Assembly (NCBI RefSeq): GCF_014281055.1
Contig: NZ_JACRSE010000001.1
Coordinates: 434,001 to 498,000 of the forward strand
Direction of reading: 5' to 3'
From: Fluviispira vulneris
GTDB lineage: Bacteria; Bdellovibrionota_B; Oligoflexia; Silvanigrellales; Silvanigrellaceae
Length of the DNA stretch: 64,000 bases
Part shown: in pieces, positions 1 to 9,280 of the stretch
Layout of the letters: every line of letters starts with the position of its first letter
Numbering within the stretch: position 1 is the first letter of the stretch
Position numbers and translations under genes: made by a program
The notes under the pieces: generated by a model
The model's input: the letters and a program-made list of their open reading frames with translations, nothing else
Told to the model about the DNA's origin: nothing
The model's database searches: none

Positions 1-2215
1 TAATAATAAAAAATCAATAAAAAACTTTGAAAGTAACTATCATATCGAAGGGATGAATTGTGCATCTTGTGTCAACCATGTAGAAAAGTCGCTCAGAAAA
101 ATACCAGGTGTTCTAGAAGTGTCCGTTAATCTTGCTAGCGAAAAAGCTCAAATTCAAAGCGAAAAAAAAATTTCAAGTGCTACTATTAAAGCTGCAGTTG
201 AGAAAGCTGGGTATAAAGCTATCCCAATTTTAGAAGAAGAACAAAAGGATTCTTTAATGCCGCCAAAGCAAAAGGACGGTAAATGGTTAATTATTTTTTC
301 AGCGCTGCTTTCTTTGCCACTTATTCTACCCATGCTTTTGTTACCTTTTTCTATAGATTTTGCTCTTCCAGTTTGGACTCAAGTCATACTTGCAAGTATT
401 ATTCAGTTTTTTATTGGAAGAAAATTTTATATCTCTGCTTGGAAAGCACTTTGGACAAAATCAGCGCATATGGACTTACTTGTTGTTCTTGGAACAAGTT
501 CAGCATATGGGCTTAGCCTATATCAGATTATCAGCCATCCCACTGATGTTTTAAATGGAAAAATTCATTTATATTTTGAAAGCTCAGCAGTCATAATCAC
601 TTTAGTACTCTTTGGGAAATGGCTTGAAGGGCGCGCAAAAAGAAAAACAACCTCAGCCATTCGTGCTCTTCAAGAGCTTAAACCAGAAAAGGCTCGGGTG
701 TTTTCCGATGGCAAAGAAGTTGAAGTCTTACTAAGTAATTTAAAATTAAATGATATCGTGGTTATAAAACCTGGGGAAAGAATTCCAGTTGATGGAACAA
801 TTATTGAAGGATTTTCTCAGGTAGATGAGTCATTAATAACAGGTGAAAGCTTAGCAATAGATAAGTTAACAGGCGATAAAGTTACTGGTGGTTCACTTAA
901 CTACAATGGCTTGATTAAAGTTAAAATAAATGCTCTCGGTGCAGAAAGCACTTTAGCTAGAATCATCCGACTTGTGGAACAAGCACAAATGGCAAAAGCT
1001 CCCATTCAAAAACTAGTTGATAAAGTCAGTGCTATTTTTATTCCATTTGTTTTAGCAATTGCAATAATTACTTTTCTTTTATGGGGAATACTTTTGGGTG
1101 ACTGGCAACAAGCAATTATAAATTCAGTTTCGGTCATGATTATTGCGTGTCCTTGCGCGTTGGGACTTGCCACTCCCACTTCCATTATGGTTGGCACTGG
1201 GGCCGCAGCAAAGCATGGAATTTTAATAAAAGATGCAGAAGCTCTTGAAACTGCGCATGCGATTAAAATAGTAGCATTTGACAAAACAGGTACAATTACT
1301 GAAGGAAAACCTCAATTAATGGAAATAAATTCAATTGAAATACCTGAAGAAGAATTGCTAGCAATTTCTGCTGCTTTACAATCAGGCAGCGAGCATCCGT
1401 ATGCAAAAGCAGTTTTATCTGCGGTTCGAGAAAAAAATATTCCAATCCCTAAAGTAACAAATACTCAAGCAATTTCTGGCAGAGGAATTACTGCTACTCT
1501 AAATGATAAGCAGTACTACTTAGGCAGTGAACTGCTGGTTAGTGAATTTGCAGTGCAAATTGGTGATGATTCGAGAAATATTGCAAAAAAATACGCCGAT
1601 ATGGGACAAAGTGTATCTTGGCTCTTTGAAAAAAAAGAGCTGTATGCAAAAGTACTTGGTTTCCTCACTTTCAGCGATACGCTTAAAGAAACGACAAAAG
1701 AAGCGATTGCGTTTTTACAAGCTCTAGAAATTAAAACCATAATGCTTACGGGCGATCATTTAAGCAGTGCCCAAGTGATCGCAAGAGAAATAAATATAGA
1801 TGAAGTCTATGCTAACCTTCTGCCAGAAGATAAAGTTGCATGTATAAATAAATTAAAAAACAAGCTTACAAAAGTTGCTATGGTCGGAGATGGAATAAAT
1901 GATGCCCCTGCCCTAGCAGCTGCTGATATCGGAATTGCTATGTCTTCTGGTACAGATGCAGCTATGCAGGCAGCAGGAATAACTCTCATGAGAGGAAATC
2001 CAATCTTAGTTTCTGCTGCAATAGAAATTTCCAATAAAACTTTTAGAAAAATTCAGCAAAACTTATTTTGGGCATTTATTTATAATATAATAGGAATCCC
2101 GCTAGCAGCATTGGGTTTATTAAATCCAATGATAGCGGGCGCAGCAATGGCTTTTAGCAGCGTATGTGTTGTTTCCAATTCTTTGTTGTTAAGAAATTGG
2201 CGGCCAAGAAAGTAA
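1..2215 (+). CDS. copA: Copper-translocating P1B-type ATPase CopA (5' end outside window)
   Basis: Exports Cu(I) from the cytoplasm at the expense of ATP at the inner membrane. The reading frame is open to the left edge with no stop and no ATG before nt 53. Codons before that ATG continue the heavy-metal-associated domain (IEGMNCASC, Cys codons at nt 59 and 68), so the true start lies upstream and nt 53 is not the start. In order one sees the HMA domain, paired membrane helices, the actuator TGES loop, the CPC metal site in a helix (nt 1148-1156), the phosphorylated DKTGT (nt 1280), the SEHP motif typical of P1B pumps, and GDGINDAPALA followed by the final helices. The visible length of about 737 residues is close to a full CopA with one HMA domain. 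Substrate copper rather than silver is inferred from CPC and HMA; the two cannot be separated here. Confidence 0.93.
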   Translation, partial: NNKKSIKNFESNYHIEGMNCASCVNHVEKSLRKIPGVLEVSVNLASEKAQIQSEKKISSATIKAAVEKAGYKAIPILEEEQKDSLMPPKQKDGKWLIIFSALLSLPLILPMLLLPFSIDFALPVWTQVILASIIQFFIGRKFYISAWKALWTKSAHMDLLVVLGTSSAYGLSLYQIISHPTDVLNGKIHLYFESSAVIITLVLFGKWLEGRAKRKTTSAIRALQELKPEKARVFSDGKEVEVLLSNLKLNDIVVIKPGERIPVDGTIIEGFSQVDESLITGESLAIDKLTGDKVTGGSLNYNGLIKVKINALGAESTLARIIRLVEQAQMAKAPIQKLVDKVSAIFIPFVLAIAIITFLLWGILLGDWQQAIINSVSVMIIACPCALGLATPTSIMVGTGAAAKHGILIKDAEALETAHAIKIVAFDKTGTITEGKPQLMEINSIEIPEEELLAISAALQSGSEHPYAKAVLSAVREKNIPIPKVTNTQAISGRGITATLNDKQYYLGSELLVSEFAVQIGDDSRNIAKKYADMGQSVSWLFEKKELYAKVLGFLTFSDTLKETTKEAIAFLQALEIKTIMLTGDHLSSAQVIAREINIDEVYANLLPEDKVACINKLKNKLTKVAMVGDGINDAPALAAADIGIAMSSGTDAAMQAAGITLMRGNPILVSAAIEISNKTFRKIQQNLFWAFIYNIIGIPLAALGLLNPMIAGAAMAFSSVCVVSNSLLLRNWRPRK

Positions 2216-2223
2216 AATAATTT

Positions 2224-3033
2224 TTAATCTAACTTATAAACACGTTCTCCATTTTCAAGTTTAAATGTGAATTTCTCTGTATTTATTGCGCCATAACTAT
2301 AAAAATTAACATTTATATTTCCAACAGTATCCTTGTTTATTGTGATATTTGATTTTTCAAAATCCTTAAGCATATCAATTAATTCAATATTTTCTTGCTT
2401 ATTCATTTTCATAAGTAGATCTTTAAAATCATGATATTTATTTAATTCAGAACCAGGAATTTTTTCCAACTCAGTGATGAGTTCATCATATGATTCAATA
2501 ATATTTTTTAATGTTTTATATTTTTCTGTACCTTTTTTAAAATATTTCAGTGCATTTTCGAAATTGCTTTTGCTTGCTTTAAAAGTATCTATTAAATCCT
2601 GATCTAATAAAAACTCATATTTTAATCTATTAGGTTGCAAAATGAATTTATATTTTTCAAAAATAGATTGCAACTGTGTGATAATATTTTCACTCAATGA
2701 TTTAACTGCTTTTAATTCATCTGCACTTAGTTTATTCTCTTCACTCAATTTTTCAATAATTTCTACAGATTTTTTCTTGACAAAATCGCTTAGCTTTAGG
2801 GAACTAATTTCAGTTTGAGCTGGCAAAAAGTTAATTTTAGCTGTAAAATATTCATTTTCTATGTCTTTCACACTATATCTACAGTCGTTAAATAATCCAC
2901 TATTATCAGTATCTACACACGTGAAAGATGATTTTGCAATTACTTCATTTAATTTTGATTCTGGTTTTTTTTCTTCATGTTTTGAACAGGATACGCATAC
3001 CAAAAGAGGTAATAAAAATTTAGCTGATTTCAT
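2224..3033 (-). CDS. Putative lipoprotein, unknown function
   Basis: A 269-residue protein with a lipoprotein-type signal peptide (MKSAKFLLPLLVCVSC, lipid-modified Cys probably residue 16). The ATG is preceded by GGAG at a good distance. The mature part is Lys/Glu-rich and mostly predicted helical from its heptad-like leucine and isoleucine spacing, ending in a short beta-like stretch. I recognise no domain. It is convergent with copA with only 8 bases between the stops, and it lies alone on its strand. Likely anchored in the inner or outer membrane facing the periplasm. Function is not assignable. Confidence 0.75.
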   Translation of the reverse strand: MKSAKFLLPLLVCVSCSKHEEKKPESKLNEVIAKSSFTCVDTDNSGLFNDCRYSVKDIENEYFTAKINFLPAQTEISSLKLSDFVKKKSVEIIEKLSEENKLSADELKAVKSLSENIITQLQSIFEKYKFILQPNRLKYEFLLDQDLIDTFKASKSNFENALKYFKKGTEKYKTLKNIIESYDELITELEKIPGSELNKYHDFKDLLMKMNKQENIELIDMLKDFEKSNITINKDTVGNINVNFYSYGAINTEKFTFKLENGERVYKLD

Positions 3034-3164
3034 TTATATTTCTCCAAATTGTTTGTACGGAAAATCCATTACGGTTTATCAAATATTTCATTAAAAAATA
3101 ATTGTCAATCATAATTTTTATAATTTAATAAAAAAATTAATTATTAAATGTAGACTTGATATTA

Positions 3165-3596
3165 TTACTTATTTTCTACTTCAACACCTATGGATTCATA
3201 CCAAAGAGGAATGGGTGATATTATTTTTCTTTTATTTGTGTCAAAAATTGCTAAAGTAAACAAAGCTGTTGAACAGACTTCATTTTTTTCATTTATAATC
3301 TCATGATAAATATCTAAAACTTTTCCCCGAATAGCGACACACTGAGTTTGAATTTTTATTTTTTCTCTTAATTTAAGCTCTTTTTGGAATTTAATATTAA
3401 CCTCTAAAATAACAGGGCCTATCCCTAATTTTTGTATATCTTGCACACCAAAACCATTTTCAGTTATTATCTCCCAACGTGCCTCTTCACAAAGTTGTAA
3501 ATAAACGGCATTGTTGACATGCCCAAATGTATCTAAATGAAATTCCTTAATAGTAATTGCATAAGTATACTTTTTTGCACTCTTTAATATATCCAT
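3165..3596 (-). CDS. Acyl-CoA thioesterase, 4HBT/YbgC-like hotdog fold
   Basis: A 143-residue single hotdog-domain protein. The N-terminal motif HLDTFGHVNNAVYLQLCEEAR matches the 4-hydroxybenzoyl-CoA thioesterase/YbgC/FadM family, with the catalytic Asp in LDTFGHVNN. The rest has the usual alternating strands around a long central helix (residues about 25-40). Start ATG at 3596 has GAGGAAG upstream. It probably hydrolyses an acyl-CoA in the cytoplasm; the acyl chain cannot be told from sequence. It stands alone between two unrelated genes, so context gives no pathway. Confidence 0.82.
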   Translation of the reverse strand: MDILKSAKKYTYAITIKEFHLDTFGHVNNAVYLQLCEEARWEIITENGFGVQDIQKLGIGPVILEVNIKFQKELKLREKIKIQTQCVAIRGKVLDIYHEIINEKNEVCSTALFTLAIFDTNKRKIISPIPLWYESIGVEVENK

Positions 3597-3784
3597 TGTT
3601 CTTCCTCATCACTTTTTGTTTCGTTTCCATCGATATGAAAATAAATCACATCTTAAAATTTTTCTATAGCAAGAAAATACTTCGCCATAAATAAAACACA
3701 GTTCTTTATTGAATTCTTTTTATCTAAATAATACATTCTATAATAGAGAATTTATCTAGCGAAAAGTTATAGGAAGCTCCTTCA

Positions 3785-4390
3785 ATGAATTTATTAAAGC
3801 TGATTAAGTTTATTCCGTTCCTATTTCTCTTATACACTCATGAAATTTATTCACAAGATCACCTTTTAATCGAAGGGAATGGACTTTTATTTATTAATCA
3901 AGGAATTGGCTTAAATCTTGAATACAAAAACGATAAGCTTTGGTTATCACAAGGAATCGATTTTGAAATATTTGTGCAAAATCCCTACAACAAAAATGCT
4001 GTTGTTGCTAAAAGAAACATTTATACGATTGCCCCTAAATTAAGATATTATTTCATAGATAAAGATATAGCAGGTCCATTTATTGGAATTAAAATTTATT
4101 TTACTTCCTCTGAAAGTTATATATCAGACGGGTATACATCTTCTGAATACGATATTTTTTACGTCGCCCCAACCCTACAGTTTGGCTATCGGTTTATAGC
4201 AAATAACAATTTATCATTTTCTGCTTATATTGGTGGTGGAATAAAATCGAAAGATAATAGATTTCCGTATGATAATATTCCAGCTGCGAAGCAATCTAAC
4301 AGTGATTGGACAGATGCTCAACGTAAATTGAATTTAAATCTGTCGCAAGTGCTATTTGATTATGGTATCACTGTTGGATATTCTTTTTAA
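3785..4390 (+). CDS. Small outer-membrane beta-barrel-like protein
   Basis: 201 residues with a signal peptide (about residues 1-23, ending YSQ). The remainder is rich in alternating hydrophobic/polar strands with aromatic residues and short Gly/Asn turns and ends in an aromatic residue (GYSF), the usual end of an outer-membrane barrel. This resembles the porin-like/OmpA-barrel superfamily, probably eight strands by length. AGGAAG precedes the ATG. Its stop overlaps that of the convergent permease by 4 bases. Role unknown; the barrel call rests on composition and the terminal Phe. Confidence 0.65.
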   Translation: MNLLKLIKFIPFLFLLYTHEIYSQDHLLIEGNGLLFINQGIGLNLEYKNDKLWLSQGIDFEIFVQNPYNKNAVVAKRNIYTIAPKLRYYFIDKDIAGPFIGIKIYFTSSESYISDGYTSSEYDIFYVAPTLQFGYRFIANNNLSFSAYIGGGIKSKDNRFPYDNIPAAKQSNSDWTDAQRKLNLNLSQVLFDYGITVGYSF

Positions 4391-5991
4391 TGTGTGTTTG
4401 TTTGATTGTGCTCATCAAGAATCATTTTGATATTTGCTTTAGCTTCTTTGCTTGTAAGGATGGATTTTTGAGCAATATACATAATGATAATACTTAATAT
4501 TCCAACGAGTAAAAAGTCATATCCTTCCGTAATATCACCACTTCCTCCTGCAAACTGACCAAACTTAGCGAGACCACACAGTCCAATCAAATAATATAAA
4601 ATCCACAATGAATTCTTCCATGTCTTGATATTTTCTTTAAGCTCTCTACGGTAAATAAGTCGTGAAACATAAATAACAAAACCAAGGAGTACTGCAAGAA
4701 AAAGCTTACTCATGATTGTCCATCCAGACCAGTAAAGCATTAAATTGCAAAAATAAAAGGCTATAAACGAAACAAAAATATATTTTGGCAAACGAAATGG
4801 CCTTGCCAATTTAGGTTCTTGTTTTCTGAGTGCAACAAGACAAATAGGCACAATTGCATAGCCTGCAATCATAGTGGATGAAAGGAAGGAAACCATACTT
4901 TGCCATCCGGGGAAGGGTAAAAAGGCGAGCATTCCGAAGGCAAAATTCACCCACAAACTGACTTTTGGGATACCATTTTTGTCAATTTTTTTAATCTGCT
5001 CAGGAATATAACCATTTGCACTCAATGCATAAAGCACTCGTGTACTCGAGGCTGCATATACGATTCCCGCCCCCAATGGAGAGACAACTGCATCAATATA
5101 CAATAACCATGCTACCCAGCTGAAACCCAATACTAAAGCTAAGCCAGCGAGAGGTCCTGCATCACCAGAAAATGTGAGAGCTCCCCAACCATTCGCTAAA
5201 TTGGCTTCTGGAACTGCGACTAAAAATGAAATTTGTAATAAAATATACAAAAGTGCACCTAGGAAAACTGAACCAATAATAGCTTTTGGAATATTTTTTT
5301 GCGGATTTTTAGTTTCCGCTGCCATCATTATACCGATTTGAAAACCATTAAAAGAGAATACAACACCCGCTAAAGAAAGTGCAGATAAAATTCCATGCCA
5401 GCCATAAGGTGCAAATCCACCCGCAGATTCTAAATTTAAATTTTTGGTGCCAGATGATGCTAAAAAGAAAATAATAATCGCAATGGCTGGTATAATAAGT
5501 TTCCAAATACTAAAATATTTATTAGTGTCGGACATAAATTTTACGCCCTTGGAATTGACATAAACTAAAGCAAGCATAAGAAAGGTTGCAGTAACATAAC
5601 CGATACCTGTCAGATGATATACTTTATCCTCAACTCGAGTGAGAGAAGGAAAAAAATTGCTCATATATTGAATAGTAGCTTGCACTTCGATAGGTGTGAG
5701 CACCAAAAAAGAAAGCCAAGATATCCAGCCTAGAAGAAATCCAGCTAATTTTCCATGTGTAAAAAATGGGTAGTTGGCTATACCACCAGCGATTGGAAAT
5801 AAAGTTCCTAACTCAGCGAAGGGAAGAGCAATCACAATAATTATAACTGTGGCAATTAGCCAAGTGATGATTGATGCAGGACCAGCAAGTTGGGCAGCAT
5901 AATGAGAGCTAAATAGCCATCCAGAACCCACCATCGCCCCTATGGAGGCAAACATAACGCCCCCTGCTCCTATCTGTCGCTTAAATTGCAT
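4387..5991 (-). CDS. APC-superfamily amino acid permease (YveA/aspartate symporter-like)
   Basis: An inner-membrane amino-acid:proton symporter with about 12-14 hydrophobic segments. The first helix carries the APC signature GAMVGSGWLFSS with the unwound Gly-Ser-Gly substrate loop. The long sequence and C-terminal extra helices resemble the B. subtilis YveA group, which takes up aspartate/glutamate, but substrate is not proven. The longest frame begins at 6009, but GGAG sits 8 bases before the ATG at 5991 (protein starts MQFKRQIGAGG), so I place the start there (534 residues). It is single-gene and divergent from bfr. Confidence 0.85.
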   Translation of the reverse strand: MQFKRQIGAGGVMFASIGAMVGSGWLFSSHYAAQLAGPASIITWLIATVIIIVIALPFAELGTLFPIAGGIANYPFFTHGKLAGFLLGWISWLSFLVLTPIEVQATIQYMSNFFPSLTRVEDKVYHLTGIGYVTATFLMLALVYVNSKGVKFMSDTNKYFSIWKLIIPAIAIIIFFLASSGTKNLNLESAGGFAPYGWHGILSALSLAGVVFSFNGFQIGIMMAAETKNPQKNIPKAIIGSVFLGALLYILLQISFLVAVPEANLANGWGALTFSGDAGPLAGLALVLGFSWVAWLLYIDAVVSPLGAGIVYAASSTRVLYALSANGYIPEQIKKIDKNGIPKVSLWVNFAFGMLAFLPFPGWQSMVSFLSSTMIAGYAIVPICLVALRKQEPKLARPFRLPKYIFVSFIAFYFCNLMLYWSGWTIMSKLFLAVLLGFVIYVSRLIYRRELKENIKTWKNSLWILYYLIGLCGLAKFGQFAGGSGDITEGYDFLLVGILSIIIMYIAQKSILTSKEAKANIKMILDEHNQTNTH

Positions 5992-6228
5992 AAATTGTCT
6001 CCATTCCAAAAAAACACTAATGTAAAAGCAACATATGACTTAACCTAATTTTCTAAATCTGTCTAATAATGGTGTGACAAGATGAAATTGGCAATCATTG
6101 CATAAACAAATAATAATTACAAATACTTAAAATTACTAGATTATATTCATGAGTAACATAGACAAAAGATATGAAAATTGTTAGTTAATTATTTTTGGTG
6201 TCTTGTTTTTCAAAATAAGGAGAAAGAT

Positions 6229-6708
6229 ATGAAAGGCGACGTTCAAGTTATAAAAGCTTTAAACGAAGTTTTAACTGGTGAACTTACAGCAATTAACCAA
6301 TATTTTTTACATGCGAGAATGTGTAAAAATTGGGGCTACAATCGTGTAGCTGATTTTACTTATAAAGAATCCATCGAAGAAATGAAACACGCTCAAACAT
6401 TACTCGATCGTATTCTATTCCTCGAAGGAATTCCGAATCTCCAAAAATTAGATAAACTTAATATCGGCGAAACAGTAAAAGAGCAGTTTGAAGCCGATTT
6501 AGCTCTCGAATTTTTAGCACTTGAAAGACTTAAAAAAGGAATCGATATATGTGTCACAGCTCGAGATCACACCAGTCGTGAAATTCTTGAGCATATTTTA
6601 GAAGAAGAAGAAGGGCATGTCGATTGGCTCGAAGCTCAACTTGGCCTTATCAAAGACATCGGTTTAGAGAACTATTTAGCTCAACAGTTGCATGAGAAGA
6701 ACTCATAG
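6229..6708 (+). CDS. bfr: Bacterioferritin (heme- and ferroxidase-competent)
   Basis: A 159-residue iron-storage subunit expected to form a 24-mer in the cytoplasm. All ferroxidase ligands are present at the standard positions: Glu18, Glu51, His54, Glu94, Glu127 and His130, as is the heme-ligating Met52. The start at 6229 is preceded by AAGGAG; the frame is open further upstream but without homology. The gene is convergent with bfd and the two share 59 bases at their 3' ends. A second, degenerate paralogue lies at 26795-27253. Confidence 0.95.
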   Translation: MKGDVQVIKALNEVLTGELTAINQYFLHARMCKNWGYNRVADFTYKESIEEMKHAQTLLDRILFLEGIPNLQKLDKLNIGETVKEQFEADLALEFLALERLKKGIDICVTARDHTSREILEHILEEEEGHVDWLEAQLGLIKDIGLENYLAQQLHEKNS

Positions 6709-6886
6709 AATGTTTATCCTGTTTCGATCCCTCTGACTCCACCATAGATACGAGAGCGTCGAGACAGCATCCACAACCAAGTCCTGCATTGCATTCCCGT
6801 TGTATGTCTTCTGTTGTGGTTATTCCGTTTTCCATAAGTTTTTTAATTTCATGACACGAAATCCCATAACACAAGCACATGAGCAT
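6650..6886 (-). CDS. bfd: Bacterioferritin-associated ferredoxin (BFD-like [2Fe-2S] protein)
   Basis: 78 residues from the ATG at 6886 (AAGGGA upstream; the frame is open back to 6949 without similarity). The protein shows the BFD arrangement CLCYGIS near the N-terminus and GLGCGCC about 30 residues later, which binds a [2Fe-2S] cluster. Bfd docks on bacterioferritin and reduces its ferric core through heme so that iron is released. The C-terminal 25 residues or so form a Ser-rich tail encoded partly inside the 3' end of bfr on the opposite strand. Two Fur-like boxes lie upstream, as expected for an iron-starvation gene. Confidence 0.88.
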   Translation of the reverse strand: MLMCLCYGISCHEIKKLMENGITTTEDIQRECNAGLGCGCCLDALVSMVESEGSKQDKHSMSSSHATVELNSSLNRCL

Positions 6887-6941
6887 AATCAGTTCCCTTT
6901 CATTCGGCTTTTTTAAGCATCGGTTAAAAGCTACATGATAT

Positions 6942-6954
6942 GAGAACAATTCTC
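6942..6954. promoter_or_regulatory. Fur-like inverted repeat 1 upstream of bfd
   Basis: GAGAACAATTCTC is a perfect 5-3-5 palindrome and agrees with 9 of 12 arm positions of the 6-1-6 form of the Fur box. It lies 56 bases before the bfd ATG, within a likely promoter region. Confidence 0.5.
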
Positions 6955-6964
6955 AAGAGGGATT

Positions 6965-6983
6965 GATAACTATTCTCATTATC
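6965..6983. promoter_or_regulatory. Fur box upstream of bfd
   Basis: GATAACTATTCTCATTATC matches the classical 19-base Fur consensus GATAATGATAATCATTATC at 15 of 19 positions and is the core of a palindrome whose outer arms are TTGATAA and TTATCAA (6963-6985). It is 79-97 bases upstream of the bfd start and next to a second box. Iron-dependent repression of bfd is the inferred effect. Confidence 0.65.
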
Positions 6984-7169
6984 AAAATAAAATATAATAA
7001 TTACAACAACTAAGAATAATGCCAAGAGTTCGACTCTGCTTTCATACCATGTTCTGAGATCTAATTAGAAATTTTTTTAGATCCCTCGCTTATTGCTTTT
7101 TAAAAGTGTTAACAAGATATCTGATAGTTTTCTATTTACTCGATTCCATGCTATAGGAGAGAACAGCTT

Positions 7170-8615
7170 ATGAGTGAAAAAGAAATCAATATTGCTGTTA
7201 TAGGAACAGGTATCTCAGGTTTACGCTCAGCGTACCTTTTAAGCAAAAGAACAGACAAAAAAATAAAAAGCATTACTTTATTTGATCAAAGTGAATCCAT
7301 TGGTGGTGTCTTAAAAAATACTAAACAAAATGGTTATAGCCTTGAACATGGTGCTCAAGGAGTCCTTCTCTCAAAAGATTCTTTTAAAAATTGCGTCGAT
7401 GAGCTAAAACTCAATCATAAAATATTATTGCCGGGAAAAACAAAATTAAAAAGATTCTTAATCACTCCTTCAGAAATCATATCTATTACTCCTAATTTAT
7501 TCAAATATAAAAAAAAGGGACTTCTTAGAATACGTGATATTTTAAGAATATTTCTTGAAGTATTTATTAAAAAACCTAAAACACATAATCCGAATGAATC
7601 TCTTTATGAATTTTTTTCTCGGCGTTTTGGTAATAAATTTGCCTCTACTTTTCTTGTCCCACTCTCATTTGGTATTTGGGGAGGAAGTTCACGTAAATTA
7701 TTAGTTCGGTATACCTTTCCACAATTAATAAAATTTGAATCCGGTTATGGTAGTTTATTTAAGGCCAGTATTTTTATATTATTTAAAAAATTATTTACTA
7801 AAACTAAGAAAAAAGGTCTTGAACTCGCTAGTTTCTCTGAAGGTCTTCCTTATTTAATTCAAAATTTATACGAAGAAATAAAGCTTAATTGTGCAAAAAA
7901 TAATATCGAATTAAGCTTTAAATCTTTAACAAAAATTAATGAAATAAGTAAACAGGAAAATAAAATTAAATTGGTTTATGTGTCAACTATTAATAATGAT
8001 TCTTCCTATGCAATATTTGATAGTGTAATTTACACAGGACAACCCTGGCGCGAAAATGGTATATTAACTTCTCCTCAGTGTCCTGTCGCATGCAATGCCT
8101 ATCAAATTTTAAAAAATATTGAATCGCATAGCATTGCAGTTGTTGGACTAGGTGGAAAAAATATAGAAAATAAAGCACCTCAAGGTTTTGGCGCATTGGC
8201 TGGTGAATGGTCAAAAGATATTCTTGGTGTCCTATTTGTTCATTCTATATACCCACAACATGCTCCTGAAAAATCATTTTTTTATAGAGTTATGCTAGGG
8301 GGAGATAGACATCCAAATATTAATTTACTAACGAATGAGCAATTAATAGAACTGACAAAACAACGCCTAAAAGAAATAAATATCATAACTGATAAAACAG
8401 AATTTGATTTTACTGACGTTATTAAATGGGATAATTATATTCCGCTCTCGACTGAGTTACAAGATAAGGTGCTACAATCCATTTGGCAACTTGAAGCACT
8501 CATTCCTGGTTTATTTTTTGCAGGAAATTATATAAAAGGTCCTGCTGTGCCCGATTGTATCCTTCAAGCAAATGAAACTTCAGAAAAAGTTATGAAATAT
8601 CTAGACAAAATTTAA
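7170..8615 (+). CDS. hemY: Protoporphyrinogen/coproporphyrinogen oxidase, HemY type
   Basis: An FAD-dependent, oxygen-using oxidase of late heme synthesis, 481 residues as usual for the family. The N-terminus carries the dinucleotide-binding GTGISGLRSAYLLSK with the following acidic strand end, then GGVLKN and LEHGAQGVL typical of PPOX. The C-terminus has LFFAGNYIKGPAVPDCI, the second FAD contact. AGGAGAG precedes the ATG. The 3' end overlaps clpP by 4 bases in convergent orientation. The substrate (proto- or copro-porphyrinogen) cannot be fixed without other heme genes. It sits beside bfr/bfd, an iron/heme neighbourhood. Confidence 0.88.
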   Translation: MSEKEINIAVIGTGISGLRSAYLLSKRTDKKIKSITLFDQSESIGGVLKNTKQNGYSLEHGAQGVLLSKDSFKNCVDELKLNHKILLPGKTKLKRFLITPSEIISITPNLFKYKKKGLLRIRDILRIFLEVFIKKPKTHNPNESLYEFFSRRFGNKFASTFLVPLSFGIWGGSSRKLLVRYTFPQLIKFESGYGSLFKASIFILFKKLFTKTKKKGLELASFSEGLPYLIQNLYEEIKLNCAKNNIELSFKSLTKINEISKQENKIKLVYVSTINNDSSYAIFDSVIYTGQPWRENGILTSPQCPVACNAYQILKNIESHSIAVVGLGGKNIENKAPQGFGALAGEWSKDILGVLFVHSIYPQHAPEKSFFYRVMLGGDRHPNINLLTNEQLIELTKQRLKEINIITDKTEFDFTDVIKWDNYIPLSTELQDKVLQSIWQLEALIPGLFFAGNYIKGPAVPDCILQANETSEKVMKYLDKI

Positions 8616-9196
8616 CGAACTTCATTCCAAGAAGAAATAATACTATTTACAAGTCCATATTCTTGGGCTTCTTGAGCCGTCATCCAATAGTCGCGCTCAA
8701 TATCTTTCCGCACACGCTCCAAAGGTTGTTTTGTTTCTTTATTGTATAACTCTGCAATTTTTTCACGCGTTCTTAAAATTTCTTTTGCGTGAATTTCAAT
8801 ATCGGAAGCCTGTCCTTGTATATTTCCACCAATCAAGGGTTGGTGAATCAAAAGACGTGCATTTGGAAGTGAGTATCTGTGCTTAGTCTCTGCAGCAAGT
8901 AAGATCACCGTTGCTATACTTGCAGCTAAGCCTGTTACTATAATTTTTACTTCAGGTCGGATAAAACGAATTGTATCGTAGATACCGAATCCAGAATTGA
9001 CTTCTCCGCCTGGACTATTTAAAAATATCCAGATATCTTTTGCTGGATCTTCAGCTTCTAAAGCTAGCAATTGCTCAATTATTTTTTTTGCTGATTTTGA
9101 AGTGATTGCCTCAGACAACACGATAAGACGTTGATCAAATAATTTTTTGTGGGTTGTTGATTCCATTAAAGAAGAGAGTTCATCAAGATTCGACAT
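8612..9196 (-). CDS. clpP: ATP-dependent Clp protease proteolytic subunit ClpP
   Basis: A serine peptidase forming the barrel that degrades proteins unfolded by ClpX/ClpA. The catalytic triad is Ser93 (GLAASIA), His118 (LIHQP) and Asp165 (KDIERD), and NSPGGEVNSG forms the oxyanion segment. The start at 9196 follows AGGAG; the longer frame to 9232 adds no homology. At 194 residues it lacks the usual N-terminal axial-loop sequence of ClpP1, so it may be a paralogue. No Clp ATPase gene is adjacent. Divergent from acpS. Confidence 0.9.
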   Translation of the reverse strand: MSNLDELSSLMESTTHKKLFDQRLIVLSEAITSKSAKKIIEQLLALEAEDPAKDIWIFLNSPGGEVNSGFGIYDTIRFIRPEVKIIVTGLAASIATVILLAAETKHRYSLPNARLLIHQPLIGGNIQGQASDIEIHAKEILRTREKIAELYNKETKQPLERVRKDIERDYWMTAQEAQEYGLVNSIISSWNEVR

Positions 9197-9280
9197 TTTT
9201 CGGACTCCTTTGTGTTTCAAAATGAGAAACATTCATAGCTATAAGTATAATTCTAATAAGAAAGTGAGACAAGCTTAGAA

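Noticed and set aside
360-554. Reading frames inside copA on other frames, and similar ones inside fusA, kdpB and recA
   Set aside because: They are shadows of strongly supported genes and show no coding signs of their own.
6079-6105. Weak Fur-like match upstream of bfr (about 12 of 19)
   Set aside because: Lacks symmetric arms and is well below the match seen at bfd.
7028-7055. gagttcgactctg, resembling a tRNA T-loop followed by tttcataccatg
   Set aside because: The stem would leave a five-base loop and no acceptor, D or anticodon arm can be formed upstream; not a tRNA.
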